Below, piece after piece: positions 8,323-15,070 of a DNA stretch of 16,000 nucleotides (its first letter is position 1; each line of letters starts with the position of its first letter). Under the pieces are notes generated by a model. That model searched no databases. It was not told the DNA's origin and was given only the letters and a program-made list of their open reading frames with translations. Source of the DNA: Chrysomallon squamiferum (Eukaryota > Mollusca > Gastropoda > Neomphalida > Peltospiridae); contig CM022673.1 in assembly GCA_012295275.1 (NCBI GenBank), forward strand, positions 6,137,811 to 6,153,810, read 5' to 3'. The translations under genes and the position numbers were made by a program.

Positions 8323-8342
8323 AAAAAAAAAAAAAAAAAAAA
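8323..8342 (+). repeat. Poly-A tract, 20 nt
   Basis: 20 consecutive A; a second A run follows 54 bp later. Tandem poly(A) tracts this close suggest nested retroposon tails, but no body is recognised upstream. Confidence 0.93.
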
Positions 8343-8396
8343 GACCCAATAAAAGCAATTAATTCTATCACCTGGAATAATTTAATAGTTCTGGAT

Positions 8397-8415
8397 AAAA
8401 AAAAAAAAAAAAAAA
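8397..8415 (+). repeat. Poly-A tract, 19 nt
   Basis: 19 consecutive A, paired with the tract at 8323-8342. Confidence 0.93.
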
Positions 8416-8772
8416 TCTAAAACAATCTTCAATTCCATCGAGTTTAACGGTTTCTCTAACATGATGACCTTTTACGTGGACGTCTTTTTCGTGGCCCAAG
8501 GACATTTTCAGGTCTGGCAAGGACTGACATCAAAGAACGGGCGGAACAGGCTGGTCAGAAATAATATAAACATTTTTGCTAGCGGCCGTTAGAGGAGTTA
8601 TAAATATCGATGAATCATCATTTGACATTTGGATTGGTTTTCAGTTTACAAGGAGAAGAAGCAAGCAGTGCACGCATTCTTGGACTGAAACTTTTACTTC
8701 TGTTTTGTGTGAGTCTGGTCCACATCGGAGTTTCAGAGTAGTAATGATTTATTATTTTAACTGAGGTGTTTA
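8416..8772. other. Complex segment with promoter-like and splice-like words
   Basis: GGGCGG lies at 8539-8544 and TATAAATA at 8599-8606, 55 bp apart, the spacing of a GC box and a TATA box. Downstream, TTTTCAG at 8638-8644 and GTGAGT at 8709-8714 could bracket a 64-base exon that is open in the frame beginning at 8645. All these words are short, the pyrimidine tract before the acceptor is weak and no protein family is recognisable. Only a weak candidate. Confidence 0.25.
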
Positions 8773-8859
8773 ACAGTAGTGGTAGTAGTAGTAGCAGAAG
8801 CAGCAGCAGTAGTTATAATAGTAGTTGTAGTAGTAGCAGTAGTAGCAGTAGTAATTGTT
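8773..8859 (+). repeat. (TAG)n triplet array with CAG/AAG variants
   Basis: About 29 triplets, mainly TAG with CAG, AAG and TTG variants. It is the third plus-strand TAG-type tract in the window. Confidence 0.95.
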
Positions 8860-9009
8860 AAAATGTTAAATGTTTATTTTATTTTTAAATATCGTTATGT
8901 TAATTAATTTGTTTATTAAATTATTTATTATTTATATATTGTATTAAATTTATTAAATATATGCAGTATGTTTGTATGTATGTATTTACTTATTTAGTTA
9001 CTTATTTAT
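8860..9009. repeat. TTTA/TTA-rich AT low-complexity stretch
   Basis: Irregular TTTATTTA, TTAAATT and GTAT words without a pure array; decayed simple sequence. Confidence 0.6.
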
Positions 9010-9075
9010 TTTTAATTGTTGAAAAGGAAAAAAAAACAAGTTTCATATTATATCACAAGAACATATTGATTAATC
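9010..9075 (+). repeat. Dispersed repeat, copy 2
   Basis: Second copy of the segment at 5626-5703, same orientation. It shares TTTTTAATT, a purine/A-rich tract, GTTTCAT and the block GAACATATTGATTAAT at 9059-9074. The similarity fades after about 9075. Confidence 0.6.
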
Positions 9076-9139
9076 TTCCATCCATCTATTAGTAATATGT
9101 GAAGTAGCAAAACTATTCATAATAATAAAAGAAAATAAT

Positions 9140-9144
9140 TATTA

Positions 9145-9188
<44 letters not shown>

Positions 9189-9196
9189 TATTACTA
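9140..9196 (+). repeat. (TTA)n microsatellite
   Basis: About 14 TTA units followed by TTACTA variants. Confidence 0.96.
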
Positions 9197-9775
9197 TATT
9201 CGTGTTTGTGTTGCTTTTGTTATTTATTAGTTACTACTGATCTTCGTATCGTTCACTATTCCTATCACGGGTTTACTCTCCATTGTTACTCTTCTGCTGA
9301 AGACTGTTCAGTGCCAGTTACTGAGTGGAGAGGTTTGTGCAGATCAGTCTGGTCTGAAGTCTGTGGTTAAGTGACAGATGATCTGACTGGCAGGTAGTGA
9401 GATCGCATTTATCTCTCGGCTTCTGCGCAGAACGAGTTGAAAGATCTCAGTAATGTGAGAGGTGCCAGAAATGCATCAGGTGTGGGGGTGGTGTTAGTGT
9501 TTTTTTTTTTCTATGAAAACAGTTTTATTTTCGTTTTTCAGTATTTTTCTACATAAGCTTACTAGTGCAGTTAGATTCAATTAAGATACAGAGTTAAATA
9601 TGTTGATGAAACAGATATAGTGCTCTTCCGGATAATACAAAATTAAGGTCAGCAGGGAAAAAAAAAAATGGAGCAAAGAAACAGATAATATATGAAAGAA
9701 AGAAAAAAACGAAAGGAAGAAAGGAATTACAAATGATTCCTTAATTTCTTTTTATTTAATTACTTACTTATTTAT
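9197..9775. other. Complex unique segment, no gene recognised
   Basis: 9240-9500 is among the less AT-rich parts of the window, with dense CTGA/TCTG words. TTACTGAG at 9318-9325 and CTCAGTAA at 9446-9453 form an 8-bp inverted repeat enclosing about 120 bp. I found no snoRNA, tRNA or coding signature. 9640-9730 is purine-rich (AAAG, GGAA words) and includes an A run at 9657-9668. Confidence 0.45.
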
Positions 9776-9791
9776 GTTGTTGTTGTTGTTG

Positions 9792-9841
<50 letters not shown>

Positions 9842-9842
9842 T
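9776..9842 (+). repeat. (GTT)n to (ATT)n compound array
   Basis: About seven GTT units pass directly into about 15 ATT units with no change of phase; a one-base substitution converts one unit to the other. Confidence 0.97.
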
Positions 9843-9879
9843 CAGTTTATAAAATACGGAATTCGAAATATACAATAAA

Positions 9880-9898
9880 AAATAATAATAATAATAAA
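9880..9898 (+). repeat. Short (AAT)n array
   Basis: Six AAT units ending in AAAAC. Confidence 0.85.
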
Positions 9899-10858
9899 AC
9901 GCGCTAGTGATATTAACCCCTCCCAGAGACCCGTTATAATATTCTTGTGTCTGAAATCCGCTAATAACCAATTTCTAGCACTTGCTTACTTTGCTCAGAG
10001 GAGTTCGTGCCCCCGGCAGACGCATCTGTTATTAAAGCACATGCCTCGTGAGTGTTGTTTTCTTTCAAATCAGCCGTGTTTTTACACGCCCGTACATGCG
10101 TGGTTGCATAATTGCGGTCAGACGGGCGGGACATGCAGTCAATAAGCAAATCTCTTATGAAAACCTTGTCAAAACGCGGGAATAATTTGGTTTCTTACAA
10201 CACTTTTCTTTTTCCTGTTTCGGTTAATTATAATTTCCCGTGCCCCGAGTAAAGAAAACAGAAATTCGCCTTTGCCGGTTTTACTAGTAAAAAAATTGTC
10301 TTCACTAACCAAGTTAAGCATCCGTCTGTTTTTGTGGAAATTGTTTGGTGCCTCTTTCCACCTAGTACAGGAAATGAATTGACACGGAAAACAAATTTCC
10401 CTTACGCTTCATAAAACAGAAAGCAGAACCATAAGGAAAAGCTCAATAATTATTCACAAGTTTCAGACGTGGCCATCTTATAAGTTGTCTCCCTTGAGGC
10501 TTGACCGTTTGCCGGGATTTTGTGTCGAAGTGCGCGAAGACCAGTCCACGGATTGATTATTGAAGGTGGCGAGCCTAAAACGTGTCCCGGTATCAGCATC
10601 TAGATCAGAAATAACTGATCATGTATGTTTTGTCCGCGCGTTTGATATGAATAATGCATTAACACATTCTACATATTGAAAACAAACGATTATTTCCCAT
10701 CTTTATTTTTTTCTTTTTCTACAAATTAATAAAGACTATATGAAACGACAATATTCTTTTTCATGCAGTATTTGAATTTTAAATTGGTTTTCAGTACGTG
10801 TAATGGTTCTAAATAAAAACGAAAGAGCCAAAGACAAAAATTTAAACAAATGACTAAA
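9899..10858. other. Longest complex stretch, candidate regulatory island, no gene
   Basis: Nearly 1 kb with little simple repeat. CpG and G/C are above the window's norm at 9900-10140 and 10450-10650. Open frames on both strands at 9945-10149 (62-66 codons) overlap and have no known domain. GCCATCTT at 10472-10479 is a perfect reverse YY1 core. GATCAG and CTGATC at 10603-10620 form a 6-bp hairpin. An enhancer, promoter or non-coding RNA exon is possible, but the sequence alone does not decide. Confidence 0.4.
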
Positions 10859-10985
10859 AAATAATAAATAAATAATAATAATAAATAAATAAATAATAAT
10901 AATAATAATAAATAATAATAATAATAAATAATAATAATAATAATAATAAATAATAATAAATAATGATAATAATAAATAAATAAAA
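10859..10985 (+). repeat. (AAT)n / (AAAT)n interleaved array
   Basis: About 125 bp alternating blocks of AAT and AAAT units. The minus-strand frame across it reads as Tyr/Leu/Ile runs and is an artefact. Confidence 0.96.
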
Positions 10986-11244
10986 GATAAATCAACGAAT
11001 ATTTAATCCATGAGTCAGCAGAATTTGATAGGGGGGTTTTGTGGGCTTTTTTGGTAGATCTATGTATGTAGATAATAAAATGATGTGATAGCCTTTCGTA
11101 TCAAGTATATTTTTATCATTTGCACCCTGAAAAATCAACAGATTGTGGGAAAAATTTTGAAGCAAATTTTAGTGGTAGGGGAACTTAATTCTGAATAACT
11201 TTACTTTGGATCATCCTATCGTTATCCCTTTGTTACATATGCGC

Positions 11245-11247
<3 letters not shown>

Positions 11248-11321
<74 letters not shown>
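11248..11321 (+). repeat. (CT)37 microsatellite
   Basis: 74 uninterrupted bases of CT, the longest pure dinucleotide array here. It is inverted relative to the GA array at 13190-13239, so a transcript spanning both could fold back over about 50 bases. Confidence 0.99.
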
Positions 11322-11324
<3 letters not shown>

Positions 11325-11470
11325 AATAAATAAATAATTAAATAAATAAATGTACTATTGAACCTGAGAGAATAAATAACATGGCGTAAAATAACCTGTA
11401 ATTATTGTCGATTAAAACCAAAAAATAAAAAAAAATTAAAAATAAGAAAGAAAGAAAAAGAAAATAAATA
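11322..11470 (+). repeat. AAAT / A-rich / AAAG low-complexity stretch
   Basis: AAAT units directly after the CT array (11326-11351), then AT-rich sequence, then A-rich AAAAT and GAAA words at 11420-11469. Confidence 0.75.
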
Positions 11471-11530
11471 TCATTAAAGCGCGTTACTCAATCACAAATT
11501 TCGACGAGGATGTTTTCAATTTATCACTCT

Positions 11531-11661
11531 CCAATTCGTTCCACTGGTTTCCATTGGTTGCACGGCGGGAATCCGTACCACGGCGAAAACCAGTCTTTTT
11601 TTTCCTTATGACGTCGGAGCACCTGACAAAACTTTATTGAGTGACGTATTGAATGACGTTT
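11531..11661. promoter_or_regulatory. CCAAT / E2F-like / CRE motif cluster
   Basis: Seen directly: CCAAT at 11531-11535, ATTGG (inverted CCAAT) at 11553-11557, GGCGGGAA (the complement of an E2F-type TTCCCGCC) at 11564-11571, and TGACGT at 11609, 11642 and 11654. Clusters of NF-Y, E2F and CREB/ATF sites are characteristic of metazoan promoters and enhancers. No TATA box or downstream coding exon is evident on either side, so orientation and target gene are unknown. Confidence 0.3.
11636..11659 (+). repeat. 12-bp tandem duplication carrying CRE half-sites
   Basis: ATTGAGTGACGT is followed immediately by ATTGAATGACGT, identical at 11 of 12 positions. Each unit holds one TGACGT half-site of the CREB/ATF element. 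Confidence 0.75.
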
Positions 11662-12070
11662 GTAGTATCGAAAAATACTGTACTCCATACCACTAGGTTT
11701 CATTCTGTTGATTCGGCAAATAATTTTGGGACTAAATCGATGGTTCTTTTCTATTTTCCGTTGAAAACTACTTTCTCGAAAACCAATAGCAATTTCTTCA
11801 AGTATTGAGATTTGGAAACGAAGTGAAACGAGAAAACCAGTCCTGTAAATTAAAGGTTATAATTAAGTTGGACTTGTCAATGCATTTTAAAATACCCCCT
11901 GGTTTCTCCCATGGCCAGATTCTCAAGACGAAGGTAGCAAATATGAAACTGTGTGTCGAAACAGACGCAATTCAAATCACTCGAAATCGATGCAATTTGA
12001 ATTTGAAAATCGAAATGTAATCAGGCTTATAGCTAGTCTTATCTTTTTAAAATTTATTTTCTTTCTGGTG

Positions 12071-12093
12071 TATTTTTTTTTTTTTTCTTTTTT
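12071..12093 (+). repeat. Poly-T rich tract
   Basis: A 14-base T run, then CTTTTTTC. Flanked by TTTTAAAATTTATTTTC AT-rich sequence. Confidence 0.85.
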
Positions 12094-12119
12094 CTATCTT
12101 ATTAATTAACAGTGACTAC

Positions 12120-12139
12120 AAATAAATAAATAAATAAAT
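12120..12139 (+). repeat. (AAAT)n short array
   Basis: Four to five AAAT units. Confidence 0.9.
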
Positions 12140-12169
12140 TCAGTTAGCAGCATTGGTAGGTAAATACTA

Positions 12170-12400
12170 AGACAGACATACAGACATACAGAGAGATGGT
12201 TAGATAGACAGCTAATGCGACAGACAGATATATAAATATATACATTCATACATATACACACATATACACACACATACATACATACTTATATACTACATAT
12301 ACACATACAATACATATATTCAAGCATACATTCAAGCATATGTAGAATTATATACATATCTATCTACCAACATACTAACATTATACATACATACATGTCT
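12170..12400 (+). repeat. Decayed GACA / TACA / CA array
   Basis: Interrupted GACA and GATA words (12170-12230) give way to ACATA, CACA and CATA words (12238-12400). A local 12-bp duplication lies at 12318-12341 (ATTCAAGCATAC / ATTCAAGCATAT). Probably an ancient tetranucleotide array. Confidence 0.8.
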
Positions 12401-12861
12401 CTTAATTAATATTTCTTATCGAAAATCATGGAGAGTTCATTTTTTCATGATCTAACTTTTGTTTGCTTGTTTTCTCACTTGATAAATGGGTCTAACATAA
12501 AACAAATGTAGAGAAAGTGATGTAACAATAAAATATGTTTTATTTTGGTCTCTGGAGAAGTATTGCTTGACGTACTTTCCAAAATGAAAATATTTTTGTT
12601 ACAATCCCTTACCCAAATAAAAATAATAATGAATGATTTCCTATTACTACCTTCATTTATAACCGTATACGAAATTTCTGAACGAAATTATCCGAATCAA
12701 ATACTTAAAAATAAATAAATAAAGAAAGAAAGAAACAAAGAAATAATTGTATTCATGATATTTAACTGTGTTTAATATGAACATAAGGTGATGTACAAAA
12801 GATTGGTAATAAATTTACCCACTCTCTCTTGCTGCATAAAAAAGAACAAATATACCACCAT
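12401..12861. other. AT-rich unique DNA with AAAT/AAAG patch
   Basis: No gene is seen. AAAT units followed by AAAG units lie at 12706-12744. Confidence 0.55.
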
Positions 12862-12872
12862 TACTACTACTA

Positions 12873-12913
<41 letters not shown>

Positions 12914-12942
12914 ACTACTACTAATACTAATACTACTAATAA
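12862..12942 (+). repeat. ACT-GCT-ACT phased compound triplet array
   Basis: Nine ACT units (12863-12889), eight GCT units (12890-12913) and three ACT units, then AAT/ACT mixtures, all in one unbroken phase. One plus frame (12788-13021) reads poly-Thr, poly-Ala, poly-Thr. I treat it as non-coding because the flanks show no domain. The CTG/CAG core is of the class known for instability in other animals. Confidence 0.95.
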
Positions 12943-13093
12943 CACATGGAACGATTATGTTTTAGCTATAGGGTGTTCCGAAACAGTACTGGTGTCTTTT
13001 CGCATATGTTTGCTGCGTTAACAAACTGAACTATGAAACTGGCATCCAGTTTAGCTCAGATACCATACCGAGCATAAGAGCATATACACAGTT
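12943..13093. other. Unique DNA with possible mariner-type end
   Basis: A TA dinucleotide at 12969-12970 is followed by GGGTGTTCCGAAAC, which resembles the first bases of some mariner-family terminal inverted repeats. No partner end or transposase remnant is visible. Confidence 0.25.
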
Positions 13094-13097
13094 GTAT

Positions 13098-13136
<39 letters not shown>

Positions 13137-13172
13137 TTATTATTATTAGTAGTGGTAGTTTTGTTTGTAGTA
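13094..13172 (+). repeat. (TTTA)n / (TTA)n / TAG compound array
   Basis: About 11 TTTA units, several TTA units, then TAG/GTAG words. Confidence 0.96.
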
Positions 13173-13173
13173 G

Positions 13174-13187
13174 TTTTTTTTTTTTTT

Positions 13188-13188
<1 letters not shown>
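13174..13188 (+). repeat. Poly-T tract, 15 nt
   Basis: 15 consecutive T immediately before the GA array. Confidence 0.95.

Positions 13189-13189
<1 letters not shown>

Positions 13190-13239
<50 letters not shown>
13190..13239 (+). repeat. (GA)25 microsatellite
   Basis: 50 uninterrupted bases of GA. With the T run before it, this makes a sharp pyrimidine-to-purine switch. The Arg-Glu run in the overlapping frame is an artefact. Confidence 0.99.
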
Positions 13240-13241
<2 letters not shown>

Positions 13242-13288
13242 CTCATACACAAAGCACAATACATATTACGATATCTAGATAGATGTGA

Positions 13289-13324
<36 letters not shown>

Positions 13325-13325
13325 T
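13289..13325 (+). repeat. (AAT)n microsatellite
   Basis: About 12 AAT units. Confidence 0.97.
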
Positions 13326-13479
13326 TAGTAGGTCCAAAAGCATTTGGAAAACTTGGGAAATCAATGCCAAACGTAATAGTGAGTGAAAAACGTATTATTA
13401 TTTAAATAACCCGTCTATTTCGTTACTTAGAATAATCAACCACCATAACAGTTGCAGCGTAATACATTGCGTGTCCCAG

Positions 13480-13617
13480 TCGACAGCTGGCGTGACTGGA
13501 TTCCTAAACCAGCGAGTTGTAATTGTAAATGATGTATTATCGTATGTATTAATGTTCGAACCTCGGGGTACGTTTTAGACAGATTTTGAGAGAAAAAAAA
13601 AAAAAAAAAAAAAAAAA
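13480..13617 (+). mobile_element. Weak tRNA-like SINE candidate with poly(A)
   Basis: TGGCGTGACTGG at 13489-13500 matches the A-box consensus at all but two fixed positions. CTGG and CCAG around 13497-13513 form an anticodon-like stem. GTTCGAACC at 13554-13562 is a perfect match to GWTCRANNC, and 25 A lie at 13593-13617. Against it, the A-to-B spacing is about 55 bases, longer than usual, the T-arm does not pair well, and TTCGAA is palindromic, so the orientation signal is weak. It may be a decayed SINE or coincidence. Confidence 0.25.
13593..13617 (+). repeat. Poly-A tract, 25 nt
   Basis: 25 consecutive A, followed by GAAGAAGAAG-type purine sequence. Confidence 0.97.
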
Positions 13618-13651
13618 CGAAGAAGAAGAAAATGATATTGACTTTCCCTTA

Positions 13652-13652
<1 letters not shown>

Positions 13653-13692
<40 letters not shown>
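13653..13692 (+). repeat. Poly-A tract, 40 nt
   Basis: 40 consecutive A, the longest homopolymer in the window. Its length may be affected by sequencing or assembly slippage. It suggests a fairly young retroposon tail, but the 35 bases before it are too short to be a body by themselves. Confidence 0.95.
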
Positions 13693-13693
<1 letters not shown>

Positions 13694-13740
13694 ATCTGAT
13701 AGAATGGAACATTTTTTGAGAAATGATACATGTTACATAA

Positions 13741-13802
13741 TAATGGTAGTAGTAACAGTAACAACAACAATAGCAACAACAACAACAACAACAGCAATAA
13801 TG
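13741..13802 (+). repeat. TAG to AAC triplet array
   Basis: A few TAG/TAA units, then about 14 AAC units with TAG, CAG and AAT variants. The Thr or Leu runs in the overlapping frames are artefacts. Confidence 0.92.
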
Positions 13803-13992
13803 TATTTTGGAAGGATTGGATGAGGGGATTAAAGACATTTAATCTTTCTTTTGCGTCTACATGCAGCTGATGTGCAAACAATATTTTACTTTTTGTTATG
13901 ACAGCAAATATATCAGTTTTCAGTTATCAAAACATTTAGACAGACAATAGATATATTTAAATAAAACAAAATATACAGTTAAAGCTATTGAT
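13803..13992. other. Unique AT-rich DNA, nothing recognised
   Basis: Short ordinary interval between triplet arrays. Confidence 0.5.
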
Positions 13993-14090
13993 AAATAATA
14001 ATAATAATAATAAGAAGAAGAAGAAGAAGAAGAAGATGATGATGATGATGATAATGATAATGATGATGATGATGATGAAAATGACGACAA
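13993..14090 (+). repeat. AAT-AAG-ATG phased compound triplet array
   Basis: AAT units, then about eight AAG units, then ATG units with AAT interruptions and a decayed end (AAATGACGACAATGG). The phase is kept across both switches, and each unit differs from the next by one base. Confidence 0.95.
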
Positions 14091-14450
14091 TGGTAATCGT
14101 GATAAAAAATAAATAAGAGCAAACACGTAAATAAAATATATAGCAATTTTTTAAAGATAAAAAAGACCCTGCTGGTTTTGGTCTATAATCCTTTAGATTT
14201 ATTACTTATTATTTAAACAGACAGACAGCAGACGCACGGAAAGATTAATGCTTTTGATTGAAAGTAAGTTTTTCCAAACTCGGGCTTTGCCAAATCCAAA
14301 ATCGGCAATCTATATAGAGATCGCATATTACAGCGTTTGTCGTTTAAGCCGAATTGTAAATTATGCAATAAATCGATTTACACCATTTCGGAAACTATTG
14401 GGTTGTCCGAGAAAGTTTCGATCAAATTCTTAATTCTTCCTCTTTTTTTT

Positions 14451-14452
<2 letters not shown>
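14091..14452. other. Unique DNA with possible mariner-type end
   Basis: TA at 14396-14397 is followed at 14398-14420 by TTGGGTTGTCCGAGAAAG and TTTCG, which resembles the terminal repeat of mariner elements (GGTTGTCC then AAAGTT). No opposite end and no transposase remnant are visible before the poly-T tract begins. Open frames at 14248-14519 show no domain. Confidence 0.3.

Positions 14453-14484
<32 letters not shown>
14453..14484 (+). repeat. Poly-T tract
   Basis: T-rich tract with a single early C at 14452; at least 32 T in a row or nearly so. Confidence 0.93.
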
Positions 14485-14485
<1 letters not shown>

Positions 14486-14518
14486 TCCCATTTTCAAACT
14501 TTTTTCCTTTCAGTTTTA

Positions 14519-14553
14519 ATAATGGGGAAAAAAACACAAAAAAAAACCATTAT
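14519..14553 (+). repeat. Short inverted repeat around an A-rich loop
   Basis: ATAATGG at 14519-14525 pairs with CCATTAT at 14547-14553; the 21-base loop is almost all A. Confidence 0.55.
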
Positions 14554-14580
14554 CGTCACATCATTATTGTTAGTTCTACA

Positions 14581-14727
14581 CTAATTATAATCATCATTAT
14601 CATTTTCATTTTCATCGTCATCATTATTATATATTATCATCATCATCATCATCATCATCATTATTATTTTTACTATTATCGTTATCTTTATCATTATCAT
14701 AATTATCATCATCAGTATTATTATAGT
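14581..14727 (+). repeat. (ATC/ATT)n degenerate triplet array
   Basis: About 145 bp of ATC and ATT units, purest at 14636-14661, decaying on both sides. It is the reverse-complement class of the ATG array at 14035-14078. The minus-strand Asp/Asn-rich frame (14627-14869) is an artefact of it. Confidence 0.93.
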
Positions 14728-14995
14728 GATTTTTTAACCGATTAAAGAAGTATAATTGCACTATGTAATTTCTCGAACTGTATGTTTCGATCATCGTTCT
14801 GTAATTGTATGAAACAGAGAACCGGAATGTACAAGCTGAACATTCTGTATTTATCAAAGTCTGCATCAACGCTTGCAGACAATGAAAAGTTTTATCCTGC
14901 TCGTCGCATTCTATTGTTTAATTTTACTTTCTGCAGTTGCCCGAAGCAAAACTGCTCGATCTAGCAGATACGTTTCTTTGATTTGATTTTTTAAT
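14728..14995. other. Unique DNA, nothing recognised
   Basis: Normal-complexity sequence with a 60-codon plus frame (14782-14964) lacking any recognisable domain. No call is made. Confidence 0.45.
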
Positions 14996-15070
14996 TTAAT
15001 TTTTTTTTTTTAATGAAAAATCGAAGAACAATAAAAAAAAAAAGAAAAGAAAAAAGAAAAGAAAGAAAGG
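14996..15070 (+). repeat. T-rich then purine-rich A/AAAG tract
   Basis: A T run at 15001-15010, a short spacer, then poly-A with AAAAG and AAAG units to 15069. The complementary T and A tracts could pair. Confidence 0.8.

Larger units (their letters stand above)
11499..12015. other. Complex segment enriched in TCGAAA words
   Basis: Apart from the motif cluster listed separately, this stretch carries TCGAAA at 11668, 11776, 11956, 11981 and 12010, and its complement at 11499. AATTCAAAT at 11969-11977 pairs with ATTTGAATT at 11995-12003 (17-base loop). A 71-codon plus frame at 11805-12020 has normal composition but no recognised domain. I leave it uncalled. Confidence 0.4.

Noticed and set aside
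9340-9400. C/D-box snoRNA
   Set aside because: CTGA words are present, but no proper ATGATGA box with a terminal stem could be found.
13549-13881. Leu/Phe-rich minus-strand frames
   Set aside because: They read across poly(A) tracts and the AAC array in reverse; low-complexity artefacts.
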